This document shows, piece after piece, positions 32,922 through 42,972 of a DNA stretch of 64,000 bases. The stretch is taken from assembly GCA_030789695.1 (NCBI GenBank), contig CM061132.1:152590597-152654596 (forward strand), read 5' to 3'. The notes under the pieces are model-generated. The model worked only from the letters and a program-made list of their open reading frames with translations, searched no databases and was not told the DNA's origin. The position numbers and the translations under genes are program-made. Numbering within the stretch: position 1 is the stretch's first letter; each line of letters begins with the position of its first letter. Source of the DNA: Scilla litardierei (lineage: Eukaryota > Streptophyta > Magnoliopsida > Asparagales > Asparagaceae).

Positions 32922-32999
32922 CATATTTGGATGTAGTGTATGTATTGGTGTTATTTTCTATATCTTATTTTGTGTAATAGTAGTTGTTAGTGCACGGGT

Positions 33000-33125
33000 A
33001 CGAAACCAATTTGGGTATCCGCATACCCGGCCCGTTAGCATCCACGACCTATTGCCACCCGCGCTCCAAGCGGGCTACGACTGAGTCGGGCGAACATGTC
33101 TTTCTACCATTGGGCTAGCGCCGAC
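33000..33125 (-). other. tRNA-like / SINE-like fragment (weak)
   Basis: The minus strand carries GGCGCTAGCCCAATGG, which fits a polymerase III A box (TRGYNNARNGG). A GTTCGCCCGAC phrase about 25 bp on is a poor B box at too short a spacing. No cloverleaf could be drawn. Possibly a tRNA-derived SINE piece. Confidence 0.25.
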
Positions 33126-33214
33126 ATTCAAGAGAGAGTTAATGGGGCCGAGTAAATGGGCAGCCGTTAACTCTATTAATCCCGGGTGCGTTAATGGGCC
33201 GAGTAAATGGGCAT

Positions 33215-33445
33215 AAGAATTCAGCGAGGACAGATTCTTTGGGTGCGTTTGAGGGTGGTGGTGAGGTTGAAGGAGATGGAAAACAAGAGAAGATTGACTG
33301 AATCACCGAATCCCCGCTTCTTGACATGATTTGCAAACTATTACTGAGATGGAAATGTGGCTCAACTAGTGTCATATCCTTTAAATAGGAAACTTTGGCA
33401 GTTGGAGAAGTTGTTAGTTGTTAATTAGCTCCACTTGAGGACCTT
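33215..33445 (-). pseudogene. Partial duplicate of the U-box gene 5' end and promoter
   Basis: The minus strand reads MSRSGDSVIQSIFSCFPS, then SPPPSNA and AEFLCP, matching the first 40 or so codons of the gene at 21935-23041, and then stops matching inside the U-box. The region beyond the start codon also matches: tcctttaaataggaaac (TATA block), then gcagttggagaagttgttag. The leader between them differs. It is cut at both sides, so it cannot make a ligase. Confidence 0.88.
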
Positions 33446-34147
33446 TCCGTTGGATTCGTCCGACGACGTAAAATTATGATGCCAAAGATCGAATGGCTTA
33501 CTCTTATTTGTGAAATGTTATTTTATCTCTTCATCGAGTACATTCGTCCCTGGGAATCAGTGGCATCTGCCATTTAGAAGCCCTCTGCAGGGTCATTGAT
33601 GCTTGTACTACTGCAAAGGCTTTGAGGTGCACGAGCAATACCAGTTAAATGTAGAAATAAATCATTCTAAAACAAACTTTTGGGACTAATACTTAGGAAT
33701 ACTTGGGAAAATATGCAACATTATGAACTTTTTTCAATTAACATGTGTGCTTTCTTTTAGAATACTTGAAATTTTTTGGCATTGAGGTGCCCGAGCAATA
33801 CCAATTAAATTTAGAAACAAACCCTTCTAAAACAATCTGGTGTGGCCAATACTTGGGGAAATATGTAAAATTATGAACTTTTTTCAATAAATATGTGTGA
33901 TTTCATTTCGAATACTTGACATTCTATGGTTTTAAGTGCAATTGTATTTCGAAACTTGTCTGTAAATGTACTAGAACATGCAGATTTGTTATGTTATACA
34001 TTGTATGCACAATGAAAATGTAAATCATGCTATCATATCATCTTAGTCAATAATGACAAATGCCATTATGAATTAATTGAATGCCTTTTAATATTTTTTG
34101 CATTTTCGGATGGGATTTTTCTGCAGTGTGTACTTCTGTGTCTTGTA
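33446..34147. other. Intergenic, mostly a diverged tandem dimer
   Basis: No gene. 33624-33783 and 33784-33930 are diverged direct copies (both open gaggtgc(a/c)cgagcaatacca), unit of about 160 bp. The remainder is AT-rich. Confidence 0.65.
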
Positions 34148-34152
34148 TATTC

Positions 34153-34613
34153 TGCTAGTTTTTCCAGCTACATCCAACAGCCCATGAGGGCTGTTGGGAT
34201 TAAGCAATTGAGGGGGTTGTTCCACCAACTCCCTCCCCTTGCTTGTGGTAGTTGCACCAACCCCTCCCCATTTACTTGCCTATAAAAAGGGGAGATGGCT
34301 GATGTATTTTATCATCCCAAAACACATTCTCATCTTCAAGAGAAAGAGTGAGGAGGAAACCCAGAGAGGTAAGAGTGAGGGATTTCTCCAGTGAGAGAAA
34401 ATTACCCCAGAGAGGGAAGTTACCCCAGAGAGGTAAAAGTTGTATTGAGTTTTAGTTTTTTTTGTGTTTACCCTAGAGTGTATAAAATTATTTCCAGTGA
34501 GAAATAGTGAAATCCTTTTTTACTCTCCAATTTTTACTGTTTTACCGTGATTAGTATTTTTACTGTTTTACTGTAATCAGTAAGTTTTATAGTGATCAGT
34601 GAGAATCACAACA
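34153..34613 (+). repeat. 5' LTR of element F
   Basis: TGCTAGTTTTTCC...ATCACAACA. A TATA-like tataaaaagggg lies near 34281. Sequence matches the 3' LTR at 45220. Confidence 0.9.
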
Positions 34614-34709
34614 AGTGGTATCTGAGCCTAGGTGAGCTATAAGAGAGTTAAAAACATGATGAAGTGAATTTTTTGGAGGGAAATTTTTTATATTTTGATT
34701 TCTCTTCAA

Positions 34710-35383
34710 ATGGACGAATCATCCTCATCTGGAGCTATGGTCAAGCTGACGGCCATAACTTACACACTGTGGAGATCTCGAATGGAGGATCTACTCGGTT
34801 GTAAAGATTTATTCGACCCATTAGAGGTCAAAGGAGTAAAGCTGGAATCCACTAAAAAAGCTGACTGTAAGAAGATGAATCGAAAGACGATCGGTCAAAT
34901 CCGACAATGGATCAATCACAGCATCTTCCACCATGTTGCGCAGACGGACGCATATGTCCTTTGGCAAAAGCTTGAGGACATTTACCAAGCCAAGACCGCT
35001 CGAAAAAAGCCTTATTAATGAGGTGATTAGTAAATTTGAAGCTACTGAGTGGAACTTACGTTGCCGAGCACACGAGCAAGTTCCAGAGCATGGTGAAACA
35101 ACCATCTACGTGGAGTTACAGCTTGGAGATGAAGAGTAATCTCTTCTCCTTCTCAATTTTCTTCCAGACAACTAGGAGACGTTGGTGGTCTCTCTAAGCA
35201 ATTCGACATCAAACGACAAGCTTACCATGTCTATGGTTAAGGATGCCCTCTTCAACGAGGGGGCCAGGAGAAAAGAAGCCGGCACCGACCAATCGCATGC
35301 CCTCGTGACAGAGACTCGAGGAAGACAATAGGGAGGTGGTTAAAGCCGGGGTAGAGGCAGGAGCAAAAGCCGTGGTAGGTCCG
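34710..35383 (+). pseudogene. Element F gag, N-terminal part
   Basis: Begins MDESSSSGAMVKLTA, then YTLWRSRMEDLLGCKDL, WINHSIFHHV and YVLWQKLEDIYQAKTA, a UBN2-type copia gag. After a frameshift near 35010 it continues degraded to a basic GRSKSRGR stretch, where element G sits. Tnt1/Tork-like wording. Confidence 0.85.
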
Positions 35384-35857
35384 TGATCGCGCCCCGGATA
35401 CACGTCCCGGAGCGGCGATTGTAGTTTTACCACAAGCGCACGGCAAAGTGGCGAGCGGGTATCGAACACGAGGAGGTGGTGTTGGCTCCAATCTATCCTA
35501 GGTTGGTTCGACTACGATGGTTTTATTGGTGGAGATGGTTATGGAATGATATAATGGAAATGGTGGTGGATGTCGGTGTCGATGATAAAGAAATCGGTCA
35601 AATATCGATTCAAATACAATATAATAAAAGAGGGAATTTGCCTTGCGGCGATCCTGTCTCAATCGTCGGGCAAAGTATGTGAATATAAAATCAAATAAAG
35701 ACGTCTAGGGCTAGGGAATTCCCACTACGGATCGTCATACATCATCGTAAATAGTGAATCTCAATATTACTAGACTTGTGTTGAGGTGAACTAGTCGTAA
35801 CTGAATAGAGAACCAAGCTCACGCTCTCGCGCTATTGCCGGTCTATAGCAACATAGA

Positions 35858-36156
35858 TTAGAGCCCAATCTCTTGCAAACCCTAACCTAAGCCGCTAGCA
35901 TGAAGATCGACATCATCGTTCAATCGCTCCTCGAGCCCACTCTCGTGCAAACTCGAGTTACGATCTAGGTTGTGATAGTTCGTATTCGTCCAATCTCTTG
36001 CAAACGAATATGTGTATAGATTTACAATTAAAAATCCTAGCTTTGGTCCAATCTCTTGCAAACCAAATCTAGAGAAACCCAATTGTAAACCTAAATCGAA
36101 TATCTAGGCCTTCCCATCGATTAGAATCCAATCTCTTGCAAATCCCAAATCGATGG
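35858..36156 (-). repeat. Stem-loop array with constant loop in element G leader
   Basis: Five copies of the plus-strand phrase CCAATCTCTTGCAAA (one variant CCCACTCTCGTGCAAA) at about 35865, 35936, 35990, 36047 and 36128. Each is bracketed by a different inverted repeat: TTAG..CTAA, CTCGAG..CTCGAG, ATTCGT..ACGAAT, TTTGGT..ACCAAA, CCATCGATT..AATCGATGG. On the sense strand the shared loop is TTGCAAGAGATTGG. The array lies 390-690 bp downstream of the TATA box, so within the transcript. Also present in the right LTR. Confidence 0.9.
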
Positions 36157-36642
36157 AAATCCCTAGCTATCCGTAGGAAATCAATCACAACCTAACCTCC
36201 TAGCAATTCTAGCAATTTAGAATTCATTCTTCACAAATATGAAATTAGATCCATAGGGTTCATCCCCAAACCCTAGAACAACAAATCTACTCTAGCATAG
36301 CAATAAGGATATGAGAATCAATAGAAATCATTGCTTGCATACAAAAAGATAGAAAAACAAAGATTCAAATAAAAAGAAGAAAATACTTAGCTTGATGAAG
36401 ATCTTCAATCCAAAATACAAGCTTTTAGATCCAAGAGGGGGCCTAGGGCATGGCCTAACCTCTAAAATAATCCTAAGAGAAACATATGGGGGCTAAGAAA
36501 ACATAATGGGGATCTCCTCTAATGGTGGCTACAAAACCCCTTTTATATCCCCCCAAAACCCTAGCAAATAACCCTAGAAAACCCCTCAAATTCGTGCCCA
36601 AAAGCAGCCCAAACCGCAACTTAAAATCTGGGCCCGTCGCCG

Positions 36643-37272
36643 ACTCGGCCGAGTGGAACATGTGACTCGGCCGAGTGGAAATTCCAGCACTGCAGTATCA
36701 ACTCGCAGAAATTCTCCAGATTTCATCCGACCTCCGATTGGCGCGTTCTTGGCAGTGTTGGAACCGTCATGAAGTCTACTATCCATAAAAAATATGAGAA
36801 AAATACTTTGATTGCTGGAATGATAGCAGATTTTAAAAGAGTGGGAGGCTGTCTGAAAATCTGGGCGCTGCGTGTCCTCGGCATCACTCGGCCGAGTGGA
36901 TTTCTCTACTCGGTCGAGTGGGCTTCTCTACTCGGCCGAGCGACAGACCCTGTGAAATTCCAGTAAGTTGGGGGTCTTGGAGGGTCTGTCTTCGGAGGTG
37001 ACTCGGCCGAGTGACTTTGCTCACTCGGTCGAGAGGCATTCGGTACTCGGCCGAGTCGGAACTGTCAAAAGCCTGTACATTTCCAGTAAGTCGGCCTCTT
37101 TTGATGGTGGATTTCTCATGCCACTCGGGCAATGCAATCTTCATACTCGGCCGAGTGGGATATCGTCCCTCGGCCGAGTGCACGCCCAATTCCTTCTGTT
37201 GGAGCGTGTCCGATCGGGTCGGCCGAGTGGTCTTCTTGCTCGGCCGAGTGAGTGCTCCACTCGGCCGAGTGG
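36643..37272 (-). repeat. U3 array of ACTCGGCCGAGT palindromes (element G)
   Basis: About 13 copies of a 12-bp palindrome ACTCGGCCGAGT, exact or one base off, irregularly spaced at 10-200 bp, often followed by GG. Repeated in the other LTR (42035-42664). On the sense strand the array ends about 95 bp upstream of the TATA box. Confidence 0.93.
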
Positions 37273-37575
37273 CATGCTGTAGATGCCCAATCTTCTCTGT
37301 TTCTCCTCCTCGTCACTCCTACGGAGTTCCTTCTTCTTCCACCCGTCTCCCATCGCCGAATAGCCCTCAAAAGAGCCTTGGGTGATGCTCCGGAGTGGGT
37401 GCAAGTCCCTTAAGCTCATTTTTGCTCCCAATTGCTCATATTTCCTGAAATCCGACAAAAACAAGAAATAGTGAAAAGTAACGCAATATCGTCGAATACT
37501 CGTGAAAATCGCAATATGAGCAATCGAAATGGCGTGAAAACATGCAGAAAAAAGGTGTAAAATATGGAGTGATCA

Positions 37576-39464
37576 AAATCCCCCAAGCTTACCTCTTACT
37601 CGTCCTCGAGGAAGATAAGTAGAGAGACAAACTCGGGAGATGAAAATAAAGAAAATGAAATGAAAAAGAAAGAACACGAGGTGGAAGGGGTCGCTAGATT
37701 ATTCTCTCAGATCTCAAGCCATAAGCTACACATCACGATAACTTGGAAAATACAAATCACATGCTATAAGGATTTCATATCTTACATAAACATGGTACTT
37801 GCAAGCTTTTAAGAACAACAAAAGGGATTCTCTAAATTCATACAATCAATTCATATCCACGTCACGCATTTCATAGGATTTAATATACAAATGTTGGCGA
37901 TGCACTTTTCAATCAAGAGTTATAACTGAAGCATATAAGAATCATACCAAGCATGCAATAGAGAATGGAATAAGAGACATGGCATTCACATATTTACATC
38001 GATTCATAAGAAATCTCCATAACTAAAGTATTTTGTTAAGTTTCAGCATTATCAAACTTCCCCATTCGTGCACCTCTCCACTCTAATGTCGTACTCACTC
38101 ATATGGTCAAACGAGTTCACCCCCCCCCCCAAGCTTAGCTTGAGGCATCGCATCTAAAGGAATATGATAGTGGAAAATGGGATTTTAGCCTTGGTTTTCC
38201 CAAGTGTTTTGTGGCTCCAATAATGAGATTTTTTTTTCTTTTTGAACTTTTTGTTTCTCATTTTTCTTTTTGGATTTTTGTAGGAGCTATATGATTTGTA
38301 TTTTTGGCTTTTGGCTCCTTTTTGGCTTTTTGGACTTTTGGAGCTAACTTTTTCTTTTGTAGGGATTTTTGAGAAATAGATGCGATATAAGTAACTTTAG
38401 GAGGTGAACTCAAGTGACATGTAGAGAATAAAAAGATATATGTGGAGAAAGAAGTAATATAACACTCGGTTCACTCTAAGATGTGCACGCACGGTTCAAT
38501 AAGATAATACATCAACTAAAACTCATATGTAAGTATGGATATTCTCAATCATTTCAATAAACAGTGAAGTCAAGCAGTAAAGTTTACAACCATATCAGGC
38601 ATGCAACAGAAGGTGAATAAGACAATAAAACTGATGATTCAGATATACTAATGATGCGTGAATCTTGGTGCATTTCCAACAAAAGCATACTAAACACTAA
38701 TCCATACATTCAGTTTCAATTAATATCATGCATTCATATTGAGGAATCATCGAAAGAAATAGATTTGCAAGCATATGTGAATAGCAAGACTATGGAATAC
38801 TCTAAGTAGCATGGCATGGAATAATAAGCATCGTGATGGCTACTAAAGCAATAAGATATATCATCATAAGGAACAAATCTAGCAAAAGAAGAGAAAGGAA
38901 AATAAAGAAATAAAAAATAAAAGAGAGGAAAGAAAAGAAGAAAAAAAAGCACACAATATGATGCATGACCACACATAAAAGGAAAATAAGATGGAAAAAT
39001 CAAAAAGATGATGCAAAAATTTTTGAAAAATTTTAAAAACCCTAAAATAAAGTAAAAATGCAACTAATGCATTTAAATGGCATGGAAATGCACTCCCCCA
39101 AGCTTAAACTTCACATTGTCCTCAATGTGATCATAGTGAAAGAATATGAGGAACAAAGATAATAATAGGGGGGTGAATGAAAAATGATGAAATGAATGAC
39201 ATGAAATCCTAATGCTACTACATGCACATGCAATGATGCATGAGAGCGCTTTCCCCCAAGCTTATACCAAACAATCCTATTCAAATGACTCGATCAATAA
39301 AATCACGATTTTGCTAAGCGTGATCAAGTCAAACAAATAAGAAAGTGAGGTTTCACTTGAAAGAAATGCTCGATGGTGGTGAGCAAAAAGGATGTGACAC
39401 ATCAAAATATTAAGGGGCAATTAATATATATAATGGGTTTGGGGTGTAAATGATTATTGTGGCT
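37576..39464 (-). other. Element G 3' non-coding region with repeated polypurine tracts
   Basis: No gene. The plus-strand word CCCCCAAGCTTA (sense TAAGCTTGGGGG) occurs four times: beside the LTR (37581), and near 38128, 39095 and 39253. The copy near 39095 follows, on the sense strand, a small hairpin CACATTG-AGGA-CAATGTG (39112-39129). The remainder is AT-rich, with runs of T and A. Confidence 0.75.
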
Positions 39465-40586
39465 CTACACTACTGGATTGATATCACCTATAGCAAAAGG
39501 TGGATCCAGTATCTTTGCCGGTGCAGGCAACTGCTCCAACTGCTCTTTCCGTGGCTCTGCCAGGCGCGTATGTCCACGGACTCCAACGAACTCAAGCAAT
39601 GCATCCTCCAGCATTCCCACAAGGACTCCACCTGTACCCTGCAAAGAATAGGATGCATCAGTTCGCCGTAAAAAATTCACCCTCATAATAAAAGTATCCC
39701 AAAGAGGATCGTCTATAGAAATATATGGAGTAAATAATGGTGGACGATACTTCCCTGGAAATAATCCAATATCCTCATGTGCTGTGATATCTGTCTCCAT
39801 GGTGTCCTCTCTAAGCTGCTCATGTGTATCTGGATCATGGGTATGGACCTCCTCGATAGGCTCGTCAAACTGTGACACGTCCAAGCATACCTCCGGTCCA
39901 TAATCGTATGTGTGCTGCAAGAGGTACGACGTGTCAAAAATATCTGAATCAAAATAAATATCAAATGGAATACATGATTCAGAAATGGAATGGGTAAAAA
40001 TATCTCCCTGAGTGGGAGCAGTAAGCTCTGTGGGATAGTCCTCGACGTCAGTGGAAGGATGAGGTGGCTGCGGGAGCTCTAATGGAGGAGAATAGTGCTC
40101 GGGATCCTCATGAATGGCTATGTCCTCGTCCCGATGTACGACCTCCTCGATGATAAGCTCTAGCTCTGTATGTAAGGCCTCCTCAAAAGCATGCTCTGGA
40201 TCCGCATGTGAGGCCTCCTCGTCAATATGCTCTGGCTCGACAGTGTGCTCCTTTGCCTTCTCATCAACTATCAATGTAGGCTCTCTCTGGAATGATGATG
40301 CTGGCTGCTCATGTGTGTCAACTCGTGGGGATGTATCATGTGGAGGGGAATGCCCGCAAGCAATCCGAAAATATAGTCTATCCCCATCAAGACTGACATG
40401 GATGTCCTCCTCAATTGTTCCTGCAGCTGAAACACGGTTCATAACAAAATCTGTAAATCGTAGCTCAAATGCATCACCTCCTGTAATGCTCTCTGAACCG
40501 GTGAATCTCACTGACTCCAAGAGGCCCTCCAATAAGTTCTGAAATGCTTTCTCCTCAAAATCTGTGGTCCACATAATACCATCCAT
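39465..40586 (-). CDS. Element G protein of unknown function, 373 aa
   Basis: An open frame with MDGIMWTTDFEEKAF at the start. No signal peptide or membrane segment is seen. Residues up to about 85 look globular (LLEGLLESVRFTGSES, FELRFTDFVMNRVS); about 85-280 are strongly acidic and rich in His, Glu and Pro with EEASHADPEH-like repeats. The last 90 residues are a compact module: DDPLWDTFI, QGTGGVLVGMLEDALLEF, LEQLPAPAKILDPPFA. That module is shared with the element I protein (50648-51652). I recognise no domain. It has no gag, protease or RT motif. It begins about 190 bp inside the 5' LTR, the place gag would hold. Confidence 0.65.
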   Translation of the reverse strand: MDGIMWTTDFEEKAFQNLLEGLLESVRFTGSESITGGDAFELRFTDFVMNRVSAAGTIEEDIHVSLDGDRLYFRIACGHSPPHDTSPRVDTHEQPASSFQREPTLIVDEKAKEHTVEPEHIDEEASHADPEHAFEEALHTELELIIEEVVHRDEDIAIHEDPEHYSPPLELPQPPHPSTDVEDYPTELTAPTQGDIFTHSISESCIPFDIYFDSDIFDTSYLLQHTYDYGPEVCLDVSQFDEPIEEVHTHDPDTHEQLREDTMETDITAHEDIGLFPGKYRPPLFTPYISIDDPLWDTFIMRVNFLRRTDASYSLQGTGGVLVGMLEDALLEFVGVRGHTRLAEPRKEQLEQLPAPAKILDPPFAIGDINPVV

Positions 40587-40775
40587 AACACCTGATAAAC
40601 AAAGATAAATACCTGGAGAAAAATATCAGTGGCACAAAAGAATATAGAAATGATATTAATGGTGGCGGGGGTGAAAATTCTTTTTGTTAAATTTTTTTTC
40701 CGTAGTCTAATCAACCTAATTATGACAAATTGGCACCCAACGGGAAACACCTCCCCGGCAACGGCGCCAAAAACT

Positions 40776-42967
40776 TGATCGCGCCCCGGATACACGTCCC
40801 GGAGAGGCGATTGTAGTTTTACCGCAAGAGCACGGCAAAGTGGCGAGCGGGTATCGAACACGAGGAGGTGGTGTTGGCTCCAATCTATCCTAGGTTGGTT
40901 CGACTACGATGGTTTTATTGATGGAGATGGTTATGGAATGATATAATGGAAATGGTGGTGGATGTCGGTGTCGATGATAAAGAAATCGGTCAAATATCGA
41001 TTCAAATACAATATAATAAAAGAGGGAATTTGCCTTGCGGCGATCCTGTCTCAATCGTCGGGCAAAGTATGTGAATATAAAATCAAATAAAGACGTCTAG
41101 GGCTAGGGAATTCCCACTACGGATCGTCATACATCATCGTAAATAGTGAATCTCAATATTACTAGACTTGTGTTGAGGTGAACTAGTCGTAACTGAATAG
41201 AGAACCAAGCTCACGCTCTCGCGCTATTGCCGGTCTATAGCAACATAGATTAGAGCCCAATCTCTTGCAAACCCTAACCTAAGCCGCTAGCATGAAGATC
41301 GACGTCATCGTTCAATCGCTCCTCGAGCCCACTCTCGTGCAAACTCGAGTTACGATCTAGGTTGTGATAGTTCGTATTCGTCCAATCTCTTGCAAACGAA
41401 TATGTGTATAGATTTACAATTAAAAATCCTAGCTTTGGTCCAATCTCTTGCAAACCAAATCTAGAGAAACCCAATTGTAAACCTAAATCGAATATCTAGG
41501 CCTTCCCATCGATTAGAATCCAATCTCTTGCAAATCCCAAATCGATGGAAATCCCTAGCTATCCATAGAAAATCAATCACAACCTAACCTCCTAGCAATT
41601 CTAGCAATTTAGAATTCATTCTTCACAAATATGAAATTAGATCCATAGGGTTCATCCCCAAACCCTAGAACAACAAATCTACTCTAGCATAGCAATAAGG
41701 ATATGAGAATCAATAGAAATCATTGCTTGCATACAAAAAGATAGAAAAACAAAGATTCAAATAAAAAGAAGAAAATATTTAGCTTGATGAAGATCTTCAA
41801 TCCAAAATACAAGCTTTTAGATCCAAGAGGGGGCCTAGGGCATGGCCTAACCTCTAAAATAATCCTAAGAGAAACATATGGGGGCTAAGAAAACATAATG
41901 GGGATCTCCTCTAATGGTGGCTACAAAACCCCTTTTATATCCCCCCAAAACCCTAGCAAATAACCCTAGAAAACCCCTCAAATTCGTGCCCAAAAGCAGC
42001 CCAAACCGCAACTTAAAATCTGGGCCCGTCGCCGACTCGGCCGAGTGGAACATGTGACTCGGCCGAGTGGAAATTCCAGCACTGCAGTATCAACTTGCAG
42101 AAATTCTCCAGATTTCATCCGACCTCCGATTGGCGCTTCCTTGGCGGCGTTGGAACCATCATGAAGTCTACTATCCATAAAAAATATGAGAAAAATACTT
42201 TGATTGCTGGAATGATAGCAGATTTCAAAAGAGTGGGAGGCTGTCTGAAAATCTGGGCGCTGCGTGTCCTCGGCATCACTCGGCCGAGTGGATTTCTCTA
42301 CTCGGTCGAGTGGGCTTCTCTACTCGGCCGAGCGACAGACCCTGTGAAATTCCAGTAAGTCGGGGGTCTTGGAGGGTCTGTCTTCGAAGGTGACTCGGCC
42401 GAGTGACTTTGCTCACTCGGTCGAGAGGCATTCGGTACTCGGCCGAGTCGGAACTGTCAAAAGCCTGTACATTTCCAGTAAGTCGGCCTCTTTTGATGGT
42501 GGATTTCTCATGCCACTTGGGCGATGCAATCTTCATACTCGGTCGAGTGGGATATCGTCCCTCGGCCGAGTGCACGCCCAATTCCTTCTGTTGGAGCGTG
42601 TCCGATCGGGTCGGCCGAGTGGTCTTCTTGCTCGGCCGAGTGAGTGCTCCACTCGGCCGAGTGGCATGCTGTAAATGCCCAATCTTCTCCGTTTCTCCTC
42701 CTCGTCACTCCTACGGAGTTCCTTCTTCTTCCACCCGTCTCCCATCGCCGAATAGCCCTCAAAAGAGCCTTGGGTGATGCTCCGGAGTGGGTGCAAGTCC
42801 CTTAAGCTCATTTTTGCTCCCAATTGCTCATATTTCCTGAAATCCGACAAAAACAAGAAATAGTGAAAAGTAACGCAATATCGTCGAATACTCGTGAAAA
42901 TCGCAATATGAGCAATCGAAATGGCGTGAAAACATGCAGAAAAAAGGTGTAAAATATGGAGTGATCA
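40776..42967 (-). repeat. 5' LTR of element G (right copy)
   Basis: Same length and order as the left copy, offset by 5392. Word array about 42035-42664, TATA about 41933-41940, stem-loops about 41250-41548. This copy drives transcription leftwards into the internal ORF. Confidence 0.93.
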
Positions 42968-42972
42968 GTCCG

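Larger units (their letters stand above)
35384..37575 (-). repeat. 3' LTR of element G (left copy)
   Basis: 2192 bp. On the sense (minus) strand the order is: U3 with an array of ACTCGGCCGAGT words (37272-36643), TATA box atataaaa (36541-36548), then a transcribed part with five stem-loops sharing one loop (36156-35858). Starts and ends TG...CA. Confidence 0.93.
35384..42967 (-). mobile_element. Non-autonomous gypsy-type LTR element G (Athila/Tat-like signals)
   Basis: Two 2192-bp LTRs of equal length (35384-37575 and 40776-42967), both TGATCGCGCC...AGTGATCA, with target duplication GTCCG at 35379-35383 and 42968-42972. By eye the LTRs differ at roughly 20-25 positions, about 1%, so this is a young insertion. 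The sense strand is minus: the primer binding site TGGCGCCGTTGCCGGGGA (complementary to plant tRNA-Asp) borders the right-hand LTR at 40775, and a polypurine tract borders the left-hand LTR at 37576. The 3.2-kb interior has one ORF of unknown function and no gag, protease, RT or integrase, so enzymes must come in trans. Confidence 0.93.

Noticed and set aside
33000..33125. Possible tRNA gene
   Set aside because: A-box match only; B box poor and no cloverleaf. Listed as a weak SINE-like fragment.
36968..37464. Several overlapping 84-124 codon frames in the element G LTRs with repeated TRPS or LGRV words
   Set aside because: They are six-frame readings of the ACTCGGCCGAGT array, which is open in most frames; identical artefacts occur in the second LTR.
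38734..39063. 109-codon minus-strand frame rich in Phe and Tyr
   Set aside because: Low-complexity product of AT-rich non-coding sequence in element G; would falsely suggest a membrane protein.
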